Of a stretch of DNA of 64,000 bases, positions 21,049 through 31,028 are shown piece by piece (position 1 is the first letter of the stretch; the number at the start of each line of letters is the position of its first letter). The DNA comes from Allolobophora icterica (lineage: Eukaryota > Annelida > Clitellata > Crassiclitellata > Lumbricidae), in contig OY744609.1 in the NCBI GenBank assembly GCA_963556255.1, positions 12,430,514 through 12,494,513 on the forward strand, read 5' to 3'. The position numbers and the translations under genes were made by a program. The notes below the pieces were generated by a model. It was not told where the DNA came from. It was given only the letters and a program-made list of their open reading frames with translations, and did not search any database.

Positions 21049-23790
21049 CTGAAATCGTAACAGTTTCAGTTTATACCAATCCTACTTCTAATAATTTTAA
21101 GGTTAATTTAATACTAATAGGCTGAAACCTCCTTGCGATTAAACTCCAACATGACTAGGGATTCTACATGCAGTTTCTAATTACACTTGGAAACTGTTCC
21201 TTTCCACCAGGGTTGGGCTGGGAGCACCCACGAGTGGTTGTCTTGGAAAAGGTGCTATATAAAAATGCTCGGAATGGCTGCCTTTTGCCACAATATGAAC
21301 CCCAAATCATAGTTCGCTTTGGCAACTGAGTTGGAAATGACTTCAAGATAACATAAGCTGACTATAAGCTGTATTCAACGCAGCTCCCAAAAGACATGAT
21401 TCTAAGGACTATTCCTCTCTAGCTTAAGCTTGTGATAGTTTGGGGAGGGGATAGACGAATGGTAATACTCTTGCAAGAAGAACAAAAGATCTTGAAAGAC
21501 GTGGTTCCATACCCTCAAGCCCAATGTTGGTTGACTTAGCCTTCCATTCCTACGGTGCAGCAGTAAAATGAGCGGGCGCCTAACAGGCTGCCAAGACATG
21601 CGTTCAATAAGATCTTGATAATCGCACCATCATGTTTCAATGTAACTTACTGCGGTTGGTCAGTGAGCTTGTGAATAAACACGAATATATTATTATTATT
21701 AATACAGACTTACATTTATCAAATGCATTGTAAACATTGGCCTAGAGCTCATCTTATCTGGCACTCTGGTTTCAATAACTTCTGACCTATACACGAAACC
21801 TAATTTCATTCTGGTGCTAATAACCAATAAAAAGAGACCATCCCTCTCTCTTTACCTTCAATAATTATTCACTACTAACTCCTTACATCCCTCCTTGTTG
21901 CCTGCGATCATCAAGTACAGGTAATTTAGCTGAGCCACAATGCAGAACAGTTATGAGCTCACATGCATTCCATGCCTCAGACCTTAAGGACTGAAATCGG
22001 CTGCCACTCTCTCTTCGTAGGTAAAATTCACTTCCTCCTTCAAAAAGCAGCTAAAAATCACTATTTCGCTAAGTTTCGTGTTACATGCTTGTGAACAGTT
22101 ATTAATGAGTGTGTTACCTTTTACCTTTTATCTTAACCACTAGTTAACATACCAACCAAGGTAACTTGGCCATGTACTAATTTAAATTGCAGTTAATCTT
22201 GAAACCATTCTCACATTTACAAGTTTCATATCTTTATTGCAATACGGAGTAGACAAGTTAGAAGTAACTGATTTCAGACGAGGTTACAATTTCATAATTG
22301 TACGAAGACAAAATGTGTGCTTACTCTCACATCACAATTTCTCTTGGAAGCGTTATTTCCCAGAGGTGGCAATTCAGTCTGACCACTGGAGGGCTCAGAA
22401 CCGACAGCATCCGGATAGCAACTGAAATGTTCACAGAATACGAAAAACATTGCGTAAAGAAGAATTTATGAATGCTCAACTTGGGTCAACTGGTCACTTG
22501 GTGTTATTAATACAAAGCTGGCAGGTCAAGTAAAGACAAATCATGATGGGTTATTACACGGACGGATGACTAACTGTGGAATACTGTGTCCTCAGCCCTC
22601 TGTCCTTTACTGGTTGATAAACGAGTACTAAACTGGAAGGCTGAAAAGGTGTCACTTCCACCCCTTAGTTGAACGATTCTCTGACCTTAGGACCAGGTCC
22701 TTAGCCAGAAATACAGAGTTGCCCGTCCAAAAGCAGTGAAGTCGTGACTGCCCCACACCATGAGCGTACAAAGTTGCGACCGCCCAAAGTCACCCCACCA
22801 TACGAGTCCGACTGCAGTGCCCCTATGCTGTTTACAGAGCCTAATATCAACCCATACTCCTTAGAGAACTGTCATCTGAACGCTAGCAGTGGCTTTAGAG
22901 AAGACACTGGATGGTGCTGGAGGAGAATCATAGACAAGTTATGCCCATCCAAAATAACTTTCACCCATCCAAAGGACAAGTGGACTGGTGGCTGGCCAAG
23001 GGCCTGCTTGGTACCATGTTTAAGCTTCGATGAATTTCTGTAGAGGGTACAAACAAGTTCACCATGTCACCTATAACATCTACCTGCATCAACCTGTGGC
23101 TCAGTTGTTTTAAGCTCCTGCCTAATCATAATTTCTTTGCACTACTCAATTTGGTTTCTTTGGTGCGTTTGAACAGTGCTAAGTGTTGTTGTATCTCACT
23201 AACTGCCTCATTTTGGACTTGTTTACTGTCACCTTTCTTCAACATTTTCATGGCTTTAAATCAGGGACTGCTGCGGTGTGGTGAAATCGATTATCGAGTC
23301 ATCGTTAGAAAGCAAAGGATGCCACTTTCGCTGTCCGTACAAGCCATCATGATGCGTCAGCATACTGAAGAATTTTCTGCATGTTGTGTCTGCTAGTGTC
23401 ACTGGTATAAACGTATGGTTTAGAATACTAGATTATAATTCGATTGGGTGGGTTACCTGGGTGTAGGGCTGCAGGTGGTCGTGACATCGCCACGCAGAGT
23501 GTCCCAGATGTTTCTACACTTTGAAGACATTGCACTTTAGGAAAAGGCAACCGTAGCCTACAATGCACAAAGCCTCCCATGTAAAGATCCAAAATATCTA
23601 TTTAATCACGCCAATTTGCCGAGTTCGCGTTACCACGAAACACACGCATTTCATTTCCACAAGGATTTTATTACATAGTGATTTGGGGGATCATTCATTC
23701 ATACAATTGCTTACCCTCTATTTTTCTAGCGCAGAAATATACAAAAGATCCATATAATCACAGTATAAATAATTACATAATTAAGATTTG
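21049..23790. other. no recognised gene; probable 5' region of the BCOR-like gene
   Basis: No exon with convincing coding signal was found on either strand. A SINE-like body end (GGTGCTATATAAAAATGCTC) is near 21250. Missing N-terminal exons or the promoter of the minus-strand gene should lie here or further up to about 30 kb. The short ORFs on the plus strand show no family motif. Confidence 0.4.
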
Positions 23791-23799
23791 CCCCACTAG

Positions 23800-24175
23800 T
23801 AAAATCCGAAAAAGGTCATGAAATTTTTCGGGAGATGAATTCCTAAGAAAGAGTCATCAACTGTTTTCGGGAGGTGACTTTTTCGGGAGATGACCATATA
23901 GTCTTGTTGTCAAGACCTTAAACCTCAAGACCAAGACCAAGACCTTGAACCTCAAGACCAAGACCAAGACCTTTGGTCTCAAGACCAAGACCAAGACCAA
24001 GACTTTTAAAAACGAACTCGAGTGCACTCGAGACCAAGACCTTGGTCTCGAGGACAACAAGACTGGAGATGACTTCCTTTTGAAAAAGGTCATCAACTTT
24101 TTCGGGGAGATGAATTCTCAGAAAAAATCATCAAATTTTTCAGAGACGAGTTCCAGAATTTTGTCACAGTAGTCT
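23800..24175. repeat. CAAGAC tandem tract with hAT-like flanks
   Basis: Units of CAAGACCAAGAC run from about 23925 to 24005, followed by a palindrome CTCGAGTGCACTCGAG and inverted GGTCTCGAG motifs near 24030-24055. Both flanks carry GGTCATCAACTTTTTCGGG-like units that recur inside the hAT MITE at 24344-24809. It is probably an old DNA transposon with an expanded core. Confidence 0.5.
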
Positions 24176-24343
24176 AAATTCCTTAAAATATGCACTGGTT
24201 CAGACCCCTAGAATGACATATGCAGGTCATACAGATCAACACAAGTTCAACGGAATGCATTGCGCACATCCTGATAGCGTTTAATATTGCATTTAATGTT
24301 CTACTGATATTGTTTTGATTATTATTTCAAGATTATTATTAAT

Positions 24344-24809
24344 CATGGGCGGCGATCTAGGGTGGGGGCGAGGGGGACAAGTCCCCACCTTTAAGAGTGG
24401 GGGGACACGCCAAACATATATGTCTCCCAAAATTTTGAAGAAACACGAAAAAGGCGAAGAAATGTAAATGCGCGTGAGGGTTTTCACTGCATTTTTGACG
24501 CGATGAGGGAAAAACTTTTTTGAGCAAAAGGGTCCCCCGAAAATTAAGAGAAATTTTGTAAAAAAGGTAATCACACATCATAACTAGGTGGGAGACTCGG
24601 GAAAAAGAGTTGTAAAAAGGTGAATGATTTAAAAAAGGTCATCAACTTTTTTTGGAGATGAATTCGCAGAAGTCATCAAGTTTTGTGGGGATGAATTTCA
24701 AAAAAGTTTAGAATGTTTTTGGGGGGGGACACGAATTCCTAAAAAAGGTCATCGACCAGACCGTGGCCGACTTTGTCCCCCCACCTCTCAGACAAGATCG
24801 CCGCCACTG
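24344..24809 (-). mobile_element. non-autonomous hAT-type DNA transposon (MITE), copy 2
   Basis: This is the inverted copy of 222-946: it starts CATGGGCGGCGATCTAGGG and ends CAAGATCGCCGCCACTG. The flanks show a 7-of-8 target duplication, TTATTAAT at 24336-24343 and TTATTAAA at 24810-24817. It is shorter than copy 1, so one has gained or lost internal sequence. There is no coding capacity. Confidence 0.85.
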
Positions 24810-24817
24810 TTATTAAA

Positions 24818-26104
24818 CAACATAATAACCGTTGTACGTCTGTCTGTCTGTCTGTCCGTCCCGTAACAAACACTATTGTGACGTCACTGTACTGCCGCAT
24901 TGGCGACGGTTGTCTTGACGTCGGCCATAGGCCTATAATATAACGTTATTGTTATCACTGCAATAATAATTGTTTTTTATATACCGTGATTTTTCACGGG
25001 TTACAGCTATAGTTAATACATAATCTAGCTCTTCGCTTGGTTACGTAATTGTTTTAATAATTCGTTTATGGTAGTTGCTTGTTGACGTCACCAACAAATG
25101 ACGAACGTTAATTGTGCTTTGTCGCATCGCACATTCGCAAACTGGATATATAAATTGTTTAGCCTAAACTTGGCGAATGCAATTATATCAATATCTAAAT
25201 TCTAAAATAATAAATTTAAAGGACGCTGTGTGAGAATATACTTCGATGGCGACTTGGCGATTCTGAAGGCCAAACGGCTCAGTGTAAATAAAGCAAATCA
25301 AAGCTGAACATATCCGGCGGCTCAATACGAAATACGTATGTTCAACTCTAGTCCAAACACCAGGTAAAGCTGCTGAAACTCGGGGACGTTGATCATCTTT
25401 GCCAATCGGGCGGAGCCAAGATCCTAGCACAAGCATGAACAGGCTACGTTAGCCCAGCGTCAAGTAGGCCTACTGTGGTAAGTAGGCCTACTGGCTTTGT
25501 TCCAGTGTGTAACGATAACTATAACTGCATGTATACCTATACTAACACCGAAGAATGATAGCCCGCTCGGAGCAACCTCGCTGAGGGCAGTAACTTTGGT
25601 CTAAAACGTGGAAGTACCAATTTTACAGCTTGATAAACTGCTATCAATGATACTTACTATTTTTTTCCACAGGTAGGCCTAGGCTTACACATGATCCCTC
25701 GGGAATGCAAAAATTAGGGATATTGTTCTGAAATGGCTAGTCTTCACAGATGATTTTATCGGTGTGAAAGGTGTTACATAAGCGACTGCATGGAAGCGTT
25801 GGGTTTCATAGATAAGCGCTGAAAGAGAAAAGTAGTCTCTCTGTTGTCTTCTGATATTTGTGCAAGGCGGTTATAAGGCCTAGCTGCGGAGGTATGCAGA
25901 GGTTCGTGTTTACCAGCTGACACGAAAAATTCGACGGAGGTCGGCATATGTAATATATAAAGGCCAGTTTGAAAAGTCTGACACGATCGACGTAATCGTC
26001 CCTAAATCCTTTTCATGTCTGTGTCTGTGTGTGTCTTTCCCTGTTTGTGTGCTTGTCCTTGTGTTGTATCTTTCGCATGCTCGTGGATGCATTTGCGATT
26101 TCCG
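24818..26104. other. intergenic stretch without recognised genes
   Basis: It holds a short TCTG repeat at about 24838, several TAGGCCTA motifs near 25465-25495 and a GTGTCTGTG-rich stretch near 26015-26060. No exon was recognised on either strand. Confidence 0.4.
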
Positions 26105-29100
26105 TCAGTTAATCAATTCAAAGTAGAAGGCAAAGAGGGAGGCAAAGAAGAATTTAAGTAAAACGGCAAAGAAGAAGATAGACAGGAAAGCAAAGAAGAA
26201 GGCAAAGAGAAAGGCAAGAAGAAGGCAAAAAAGGCAAAGGAAAAGGCACAATAGAAGGCAAAAAGAAAGGCAAGTAAAGAGGCAAAGAAGAGGGAAGGAA
26301 GAAGGCAAAGAGAAAAGCAAAAAGAAAGGTAAGTAAAAAGGCGACGAAGAAGGCACCGAAGAAGGCAGGAAAGAAGGCAAAGAGCAAGACAAAGAAGATA
26401 GCGAAGAAATAGGTGAAGAAGAAGGTAAGTAAAAAGGCAACTAAGAAGGCAAAGAAAGAGCAAAGAAGAAGTCAAAGAGAAAATCAAGAAAGAAGGCAAA
26501 GAGCAAGACAAAGAAGGCGAAGAAGATGGTAATGAAGAAGGTTGGTAAAAAGGCAACGAGACTTCAAGGTAAAAGTCAAACAGAAAGGTAAGTAAAAAGT
26601 TAAAGAAATCAAAGTAGACGGAAAAGACGAATGCAAAGAACGCAAAGAAGAAAGCAAAAAGGTAAGTGAAACGGCAAAGAAGAAGGCAAGAAAGAAGGCA
26701 AAGAAGAATTCAAAGAAAGTAGAAGGCAAAGCAAAAGGCAAAGAAGAAAGGTAAGTAAAAATGTGTAACAGAAGAAGGCAAAGAAGAAGGCCAAGCAGAA
26801 GTCAAAGAGAAAGGCAAAGAAGAAGGGAAGTAAAAGCCATTGAAGAAGGCAAAGAAGAAGGCCAAGCAGAAGTCAACGAGAAAGGCAAAGAAGAAGGTAA
26901 GTAAAAGCCATCGAAGAAGGCAAAGAAGAAATTTAGACGGGTAAGAATTAGGCAACGAAGAAAAACGAAGGTAAGTAAAACGGTAAAGAGGAAGGCAAAC
27001 AAGAAGGCAAAGAGAAGTCAAAGAAAGTAGAAGGCAAAGATAAAGGCAAAGAAGAAGGAACAGAAGAAGGCAAAGAAGAAGGCAAAGAGGAAGTCAAAGA
27101 GAAAGACGAAGAAGAAGATAAGTAAAAGGCAATGAAGAAGGTAAAGAAGAAAGACAAAGAAGGCAAAGAAGAAATCAATAAGGGTGAGTAAAACGGCAAA
27201 GAAGAAGGCAAAAAAGAAAAAGAGATCAAAGAAAGTATAAGGCGAAGATAAAGGCAAAGAAGAAGGCAATAAAGAAAGGTAAGTAAAAGACAGAACAGAA
27301 GAAGCCAAAGAAGAAGGCCAAGAAGGTCAAAGCAAAGATCGAAGAAGGTAAGTAAAAGGCGAAGAAGCAGGCAAAGAAGAAAGTCGAGGAGGAAGGAGAG
27401 AAGAAAAAGAAGGTAAGTAAAATGGTAAAGAAGAAGGCAAGCAAGAAGGCAAAGAGATGCCAAAGAAAGTAAAAGGCAAAGATAAATGCAAAGATGCAGG
27501 ATCAGAAGAAGGCAAAAAAGAAGGTCAAGAAGAAGTCAGAGAGAAAGGTGAAGAAAAAGGTAAGTAAAATGAAGAAGGGAAATAAGAAAGACAAAGAGGA
27601 AGGCAAAGAAGAAGTCGAAGAAAGTTGAAGGAAAAGATAGAGGCAAAATAAGGGCCAAAAAGGTTAGTAAAAAAGGTAGAAGAGAAGAAAACAAAGAAGA
27701 AGGCCATGAAGAAAAACAAAGAAAGCAAATTAAACAAAGAACAAGGCAAAAAAGGAAGCAAAAAGAAGTCAAAAGAAAGTAGGAGGCAAAGATAAAGGCA
27801 GAGAAGAAGGAATAGTAGAAGGCAAAGAAGAAGGCCAAAAACAAGTCAAAGAGAAAGGCAAAGAAAAAGAAGGTAAGTTAAAGGCAGAGAAAAAAGGCAA
27901 AGGAGAAAGACAAAGACAGCAGAGAAGAAACCACATAAGGTAAGTAAAACGGTAAAGAAGAAAGCAAAAAGAAGGCAAAGAAGAAGTCAAAGAAGTAGAA
28001 TAGGGAAAGAAAAGGCAAAGAAAATTTCGAAGAAGAAAGGTAAGTGAAAAGGCAGAAAGGAAGAAATAGAAGGCAAAGAAGAAGGCCAAGAAGAAGTCAA
28101 AGAGAAAGGCTTAGAAGAAGGTAAGTAAAAGGCAAAGAAGAAGGCAAAAGAGAAGGCAAGAAGAATTCAAAGAAAGTTGAAGGCAAAGATAGAGGCAAAG
28201 GAAAAGGGAAAGGAGAAAGGTGAGTAGAAAGGCATAGAACAAGGAAAAGAAGAAGGCAAAGAAGAAGGCCAAGAAGAAGTTAAAGAGAAAGGAAGAGAAG
28301 AAGGTAACTAAAAGGCAATGCAGATTGCAAGGCAGAAGGCAAAGAAGAAAGTACAGAACGAGGCAAGGCGAAGGTGAGTAAAAAAGCAAAGAAGAAAGCA
28401 ACGAAGAAGGCAAAGAAAAAGACAAAGAAGGTAAAAAGGAAGATAAGGAGAAGGTACGTGAAGGTAGAAGAAGATAAGAAGAATAAGGTAAGTAAAAGGC
28501 AAAGAAGAAGGCAAGGAATGGCAAATAAGAATTAATTTAAAGTCTGAGAGAAAGGCCAAGAAGAAAGCAATGAAGAAGGTAAAGAAGCCTAGGTAACTAA
28601 AAGGTAAAGAAGAATGCAAAGACGAAGACAATTAAATACGAAGGTAAGTTAAAAGGCGGCGAAAAAGCCAAACAAGAAGGCAAGAAGAAGTCAAACATAA
28701 AGGTAAAGAAAAAAAGAAGTCAATGAAGGTTTATAAAACGGCAAAGAAGAAGGCAACAAAGAAGGAAAAGACGAAGTCGAGGAAAAAGGCAAAGAGAGAG
28801 GCAAAATAGGAAAAGAAGAAAAGGTAAGTAAAAGACAAAGAAAAAGGAAAAGAAAAAGGCAAAGAAGAAGTAAAAGAAGTAATCAAAGAAGAAGTCGAGG
28901 AAGAAGGTAACTAAAAAGCAATGAAGAAGGCAAAGACGAAAGCAAAGATTATGGTAGGCCTACAGCACAAGGCAAAGAGGAAGGTAAAGAAGAAGGCAAA
29001 GACAAAGAAGAATGCAAAGAAGAAAGTAGGCCTACCGTAATTTGAACAGCAAGGAGAAGTCAAAGAAGGAGGTAAATAAAAGGCAAAGAAGAAGGGAAAG

Positions 29101-29195
29101 ATAAGGGAAAAGAAGAAGGCAAGCAGAATTGCAAATGAAAGACCTGGAAGAAGGCAAAGAAGAAGGTAAGTAAAAGTCAACGAAGAAGGCGATGA
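26105..29195 (+). repeat. 3.1-kb polypurine tandem array with recurrent GGTAAGT
   Basis: The plus strand is almost only A and G, in units such as GGCAAAGAAGAAGGCAAAG. Roughly every 70-130 bp the unit ends AAGGTAAGTAAAA, for example near 26328, 26423, 26583, 26748, 26896, 26967, 27275, 27344, 27411, 27557, 27870, 27940, 28118, 28485, 28821 and 29164. The many Leu/Phe/Ser-rich minus-strand ORFs are translation artefacts of the repeat. No gene is present. Confidence 0.9.
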
Positions 29196-29196
29196 G

Positions 29197-29268
29197 AACG
29201 TGGACCCCCCATAGGCCTTTCCTTCGCGGACCTCTGTTGGTCCGCGGACCACAGTTTGAAAAGCCCTG
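29197..29268 (-). mobile_element. terminus of a hAT (Charlie/Zaphod-like) transposon
   Basis: Read on the minus strand from 29268, the sequence begins CAGGGCTTTTCAAACTGTGG and then has palindromic GGTCCGCGGACC. This is the well-known terminal form of hAT elements of the Charlie/Zaphod type. It abuts the end of the polypurine array; the opposite terminus was not found, so the array may or may not be internal to the element. Confidence 0.6.
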
Positions 29269-29793
29269 TATCTGAACCACTTAAAATCCTTGTTATGTTG
29301 TTATGTTGTTATGAAGCCGAACTTGATCAGAGCTGCGCGCGCCTTATTGATGTAGCTAGTGTTTTTCTAAAGTTCTATGACTGAGCTGGTTGCCACTATT
29401 TTAGCTTTTAATCCGTTCATGAAATTTGTAGATTATCTGTTGACCAACATGATTTTGGTTAGTCAATATTATGTGGTTATTTAAACTCAACAACACATCA
29501 CTACAAAATTTGAAAAATTTGCAAATTTGCAAAAAGCTTGCGCTCCGTAATATTATCACGTGATGATCTATGCCGTTTAAGTCTATGATTGCAAATGTCG
29601 GCGTTGTTATAAATTGCCGTCTCTCAAATTAACAGTACGTTATTGATTTTTCCTTTAGTTGTAAATTTGTAGAAATTCATTTAGTTGATTACGTTTAAAA
29701 AGCACATGAAACAATGATACTGGAAAATGAATTCGTAGCATAGGGATTTTGTTTTCGGCTGGATGTGATTGAGCGCCGGGGAGAACTGGTGCT
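29269..29793. other. intergenic, no recognised gene
   Basis: AT-rich sequence with a short TTGTTATG repeat near 29292-29310. No coding or RNA signal was recognised. Confidence 0.4.
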
Positions 29794-29801
29794 CGTAGAA
29801 G

Positions 29802-30066
29802 GGGTCAGCCCGAATCCCCGAAACCCGAATCCCCGAAAACGCTGAAAATACACTAAAGCCCGATTTCCCGAAAACAGCTTATAGAAAGTGCCGAACTCCA
29901 GAAAGCTATTCAAAGTTAAATTGTAAACTCTTATACATGACATAGACCTAGCGTGGCCTTGATGTACCTCGATATAATGCCTATTCACATGTTTATTTGT
30001 AATTTTAGTCTAAAATCGTTTTCGGGGATCCGGCCGAAATTCGTTTCGGGGATTCGGGCTGCACCC
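29802..30066 (+). mobile_element. MITE with CCCGAATCCCCGAAA termini, copy 1 of a tandem pair
   Basis: The ends are inverted: GGGTCAGCCCGAATCCCC at the start and GGGGATTCGGGCTGCACCC at the end. It is flanked by CGTAGAAG at 29794-29801 and 30067-30074, an 8-bp target duplication. There is no coding capacity. It is about 10% diverged from the adjacent copy. Confidence 0.82.
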
Positions 30067-30074
30067 CGTAGAAG

Positions 30075-30331
30075 TGGGTTCAACCTGAATCCCCGAAAAC
30101 GCTGAAAATACACAAAAGCTCGATTTCCCAAAAACAGTTTTATAGAAAGCGGCCGAACTCTCGAAAACTATTCAAAGTTAAATTGTAAACTCTTACACAT
30201 GACATAGACCTAGCGTGGCCTCGATGTATCTAGATATACTGCCTATTTATTCGCCTGTGTATTTGTTATTTTAGTCTAAAATCGATTTCGGGGATCCGGT
30301 CGAAATTCATTTCGGGGATTCGGGCCGCACC
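30075..30331 (+). mobile_element. MITE with CCCGAATCCCCGAAA termini, copy 2 of a tandem pair
   Basis: It has the same termini and interior as copy 1 (shared blocks GTCTAAAATCG and CATAGACCTAGCGTGGCC), and is flanked by CGTAGAAG at 30067-30074 and 30332-30339. The two elements therefore share the middle duplication. Confidence 0.82.
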
Positions 30332-30339
30332 CGTAGAAG

Positions 30340-30886
30340 TCTGGGGTTATATTAAGAATAGACTGCTGCAAATCATGGTATTTTATGTAGCCACTAGGCT
30401 TACTTTAGAAATTTGAAGTTTATGATTACGATTACGAATGCAGTTCACTAAAGTAAGTAAGTAATTAGTCACGAACATACTATATTTACTGTCTGGGTAA
30501 TGTAGAACGATCCAGACAGGAACGATTCAGGGGTTCTAGATAGACCGCATAAGATGGCAATAGACATAATTTTCGAGCATGTAAAAGTTAACATTTCATC
30601 TTCGTAAATATAATGTGTTCATGACTTGCTTAGTGAATTGCATTGCAGGAGGTCACTGGTAGGTAGCAGCGCTCTATTTATATCGGAGTCTGGGGTAGCA
30701 ATATTGTTTACATGGTGTGCCTTGGGCTGTTTACAATTACCACATCTGACTGTGTAGGGGATCCATACCCAGCACATATTTGTTAAGTTCCACATTCATG
30801 GTACCATAATTTGGTATGATGAAGTTTACAGAAGATTAGTAGTAAAGATCACTCTGCTGTTATCTTACTGTGCTTGCTTTTGACAG
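30340..30886 (+). other. 5' flank and first intron/leader region of the ZC3H13-like gene
   Basis: No coding sequence was recognised. A pyrimidine-containing acceptor, TGCTTTTGACAG, ends at 30886 just before the first coding exon, which implies a non-coding leader exon upstream. The promoter was not identified. Confidence 0.4.
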
Positions 30887-30902
30887 CACTGACAATCGTA
30901 TC

Positions 30903-31028
30903 ATGAGCAGTTCAAAGACAAAGCGTACGATTACGGTAGAGAAGTCATCATCTGATGGTAACGTTAAGGCTAAGCCGAGCGTGTTTGAGCGACTTGGTGC
31001 CCCACACAGCAGCTTTAGCTCCTCAGAT
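30903..31028 (+). CDS. ZC3H13: ZC3H13-like coding exon 1 (N-terminal motif)
   Basis: The ATG at 30903 opens 42 codons ending [22 protein letters not shown] followed by KPSVFERLG aligns with the first residues of vertebrate ZC3H13 (R-KVTVEN...[10 protein letters not shown]), which supports this start. An acceptor at 30886 places a short leader before the ATG. Confidence 0.88.

Noticed and set aside
26105..29252. Many overlapping minus-strand ORFs of Leu/Phe/Ser-rich sequence
   Set aside because: They are translations of the polypurine repeat's complement. The same segment is open in several frames, with no start context, domain or splice logic.
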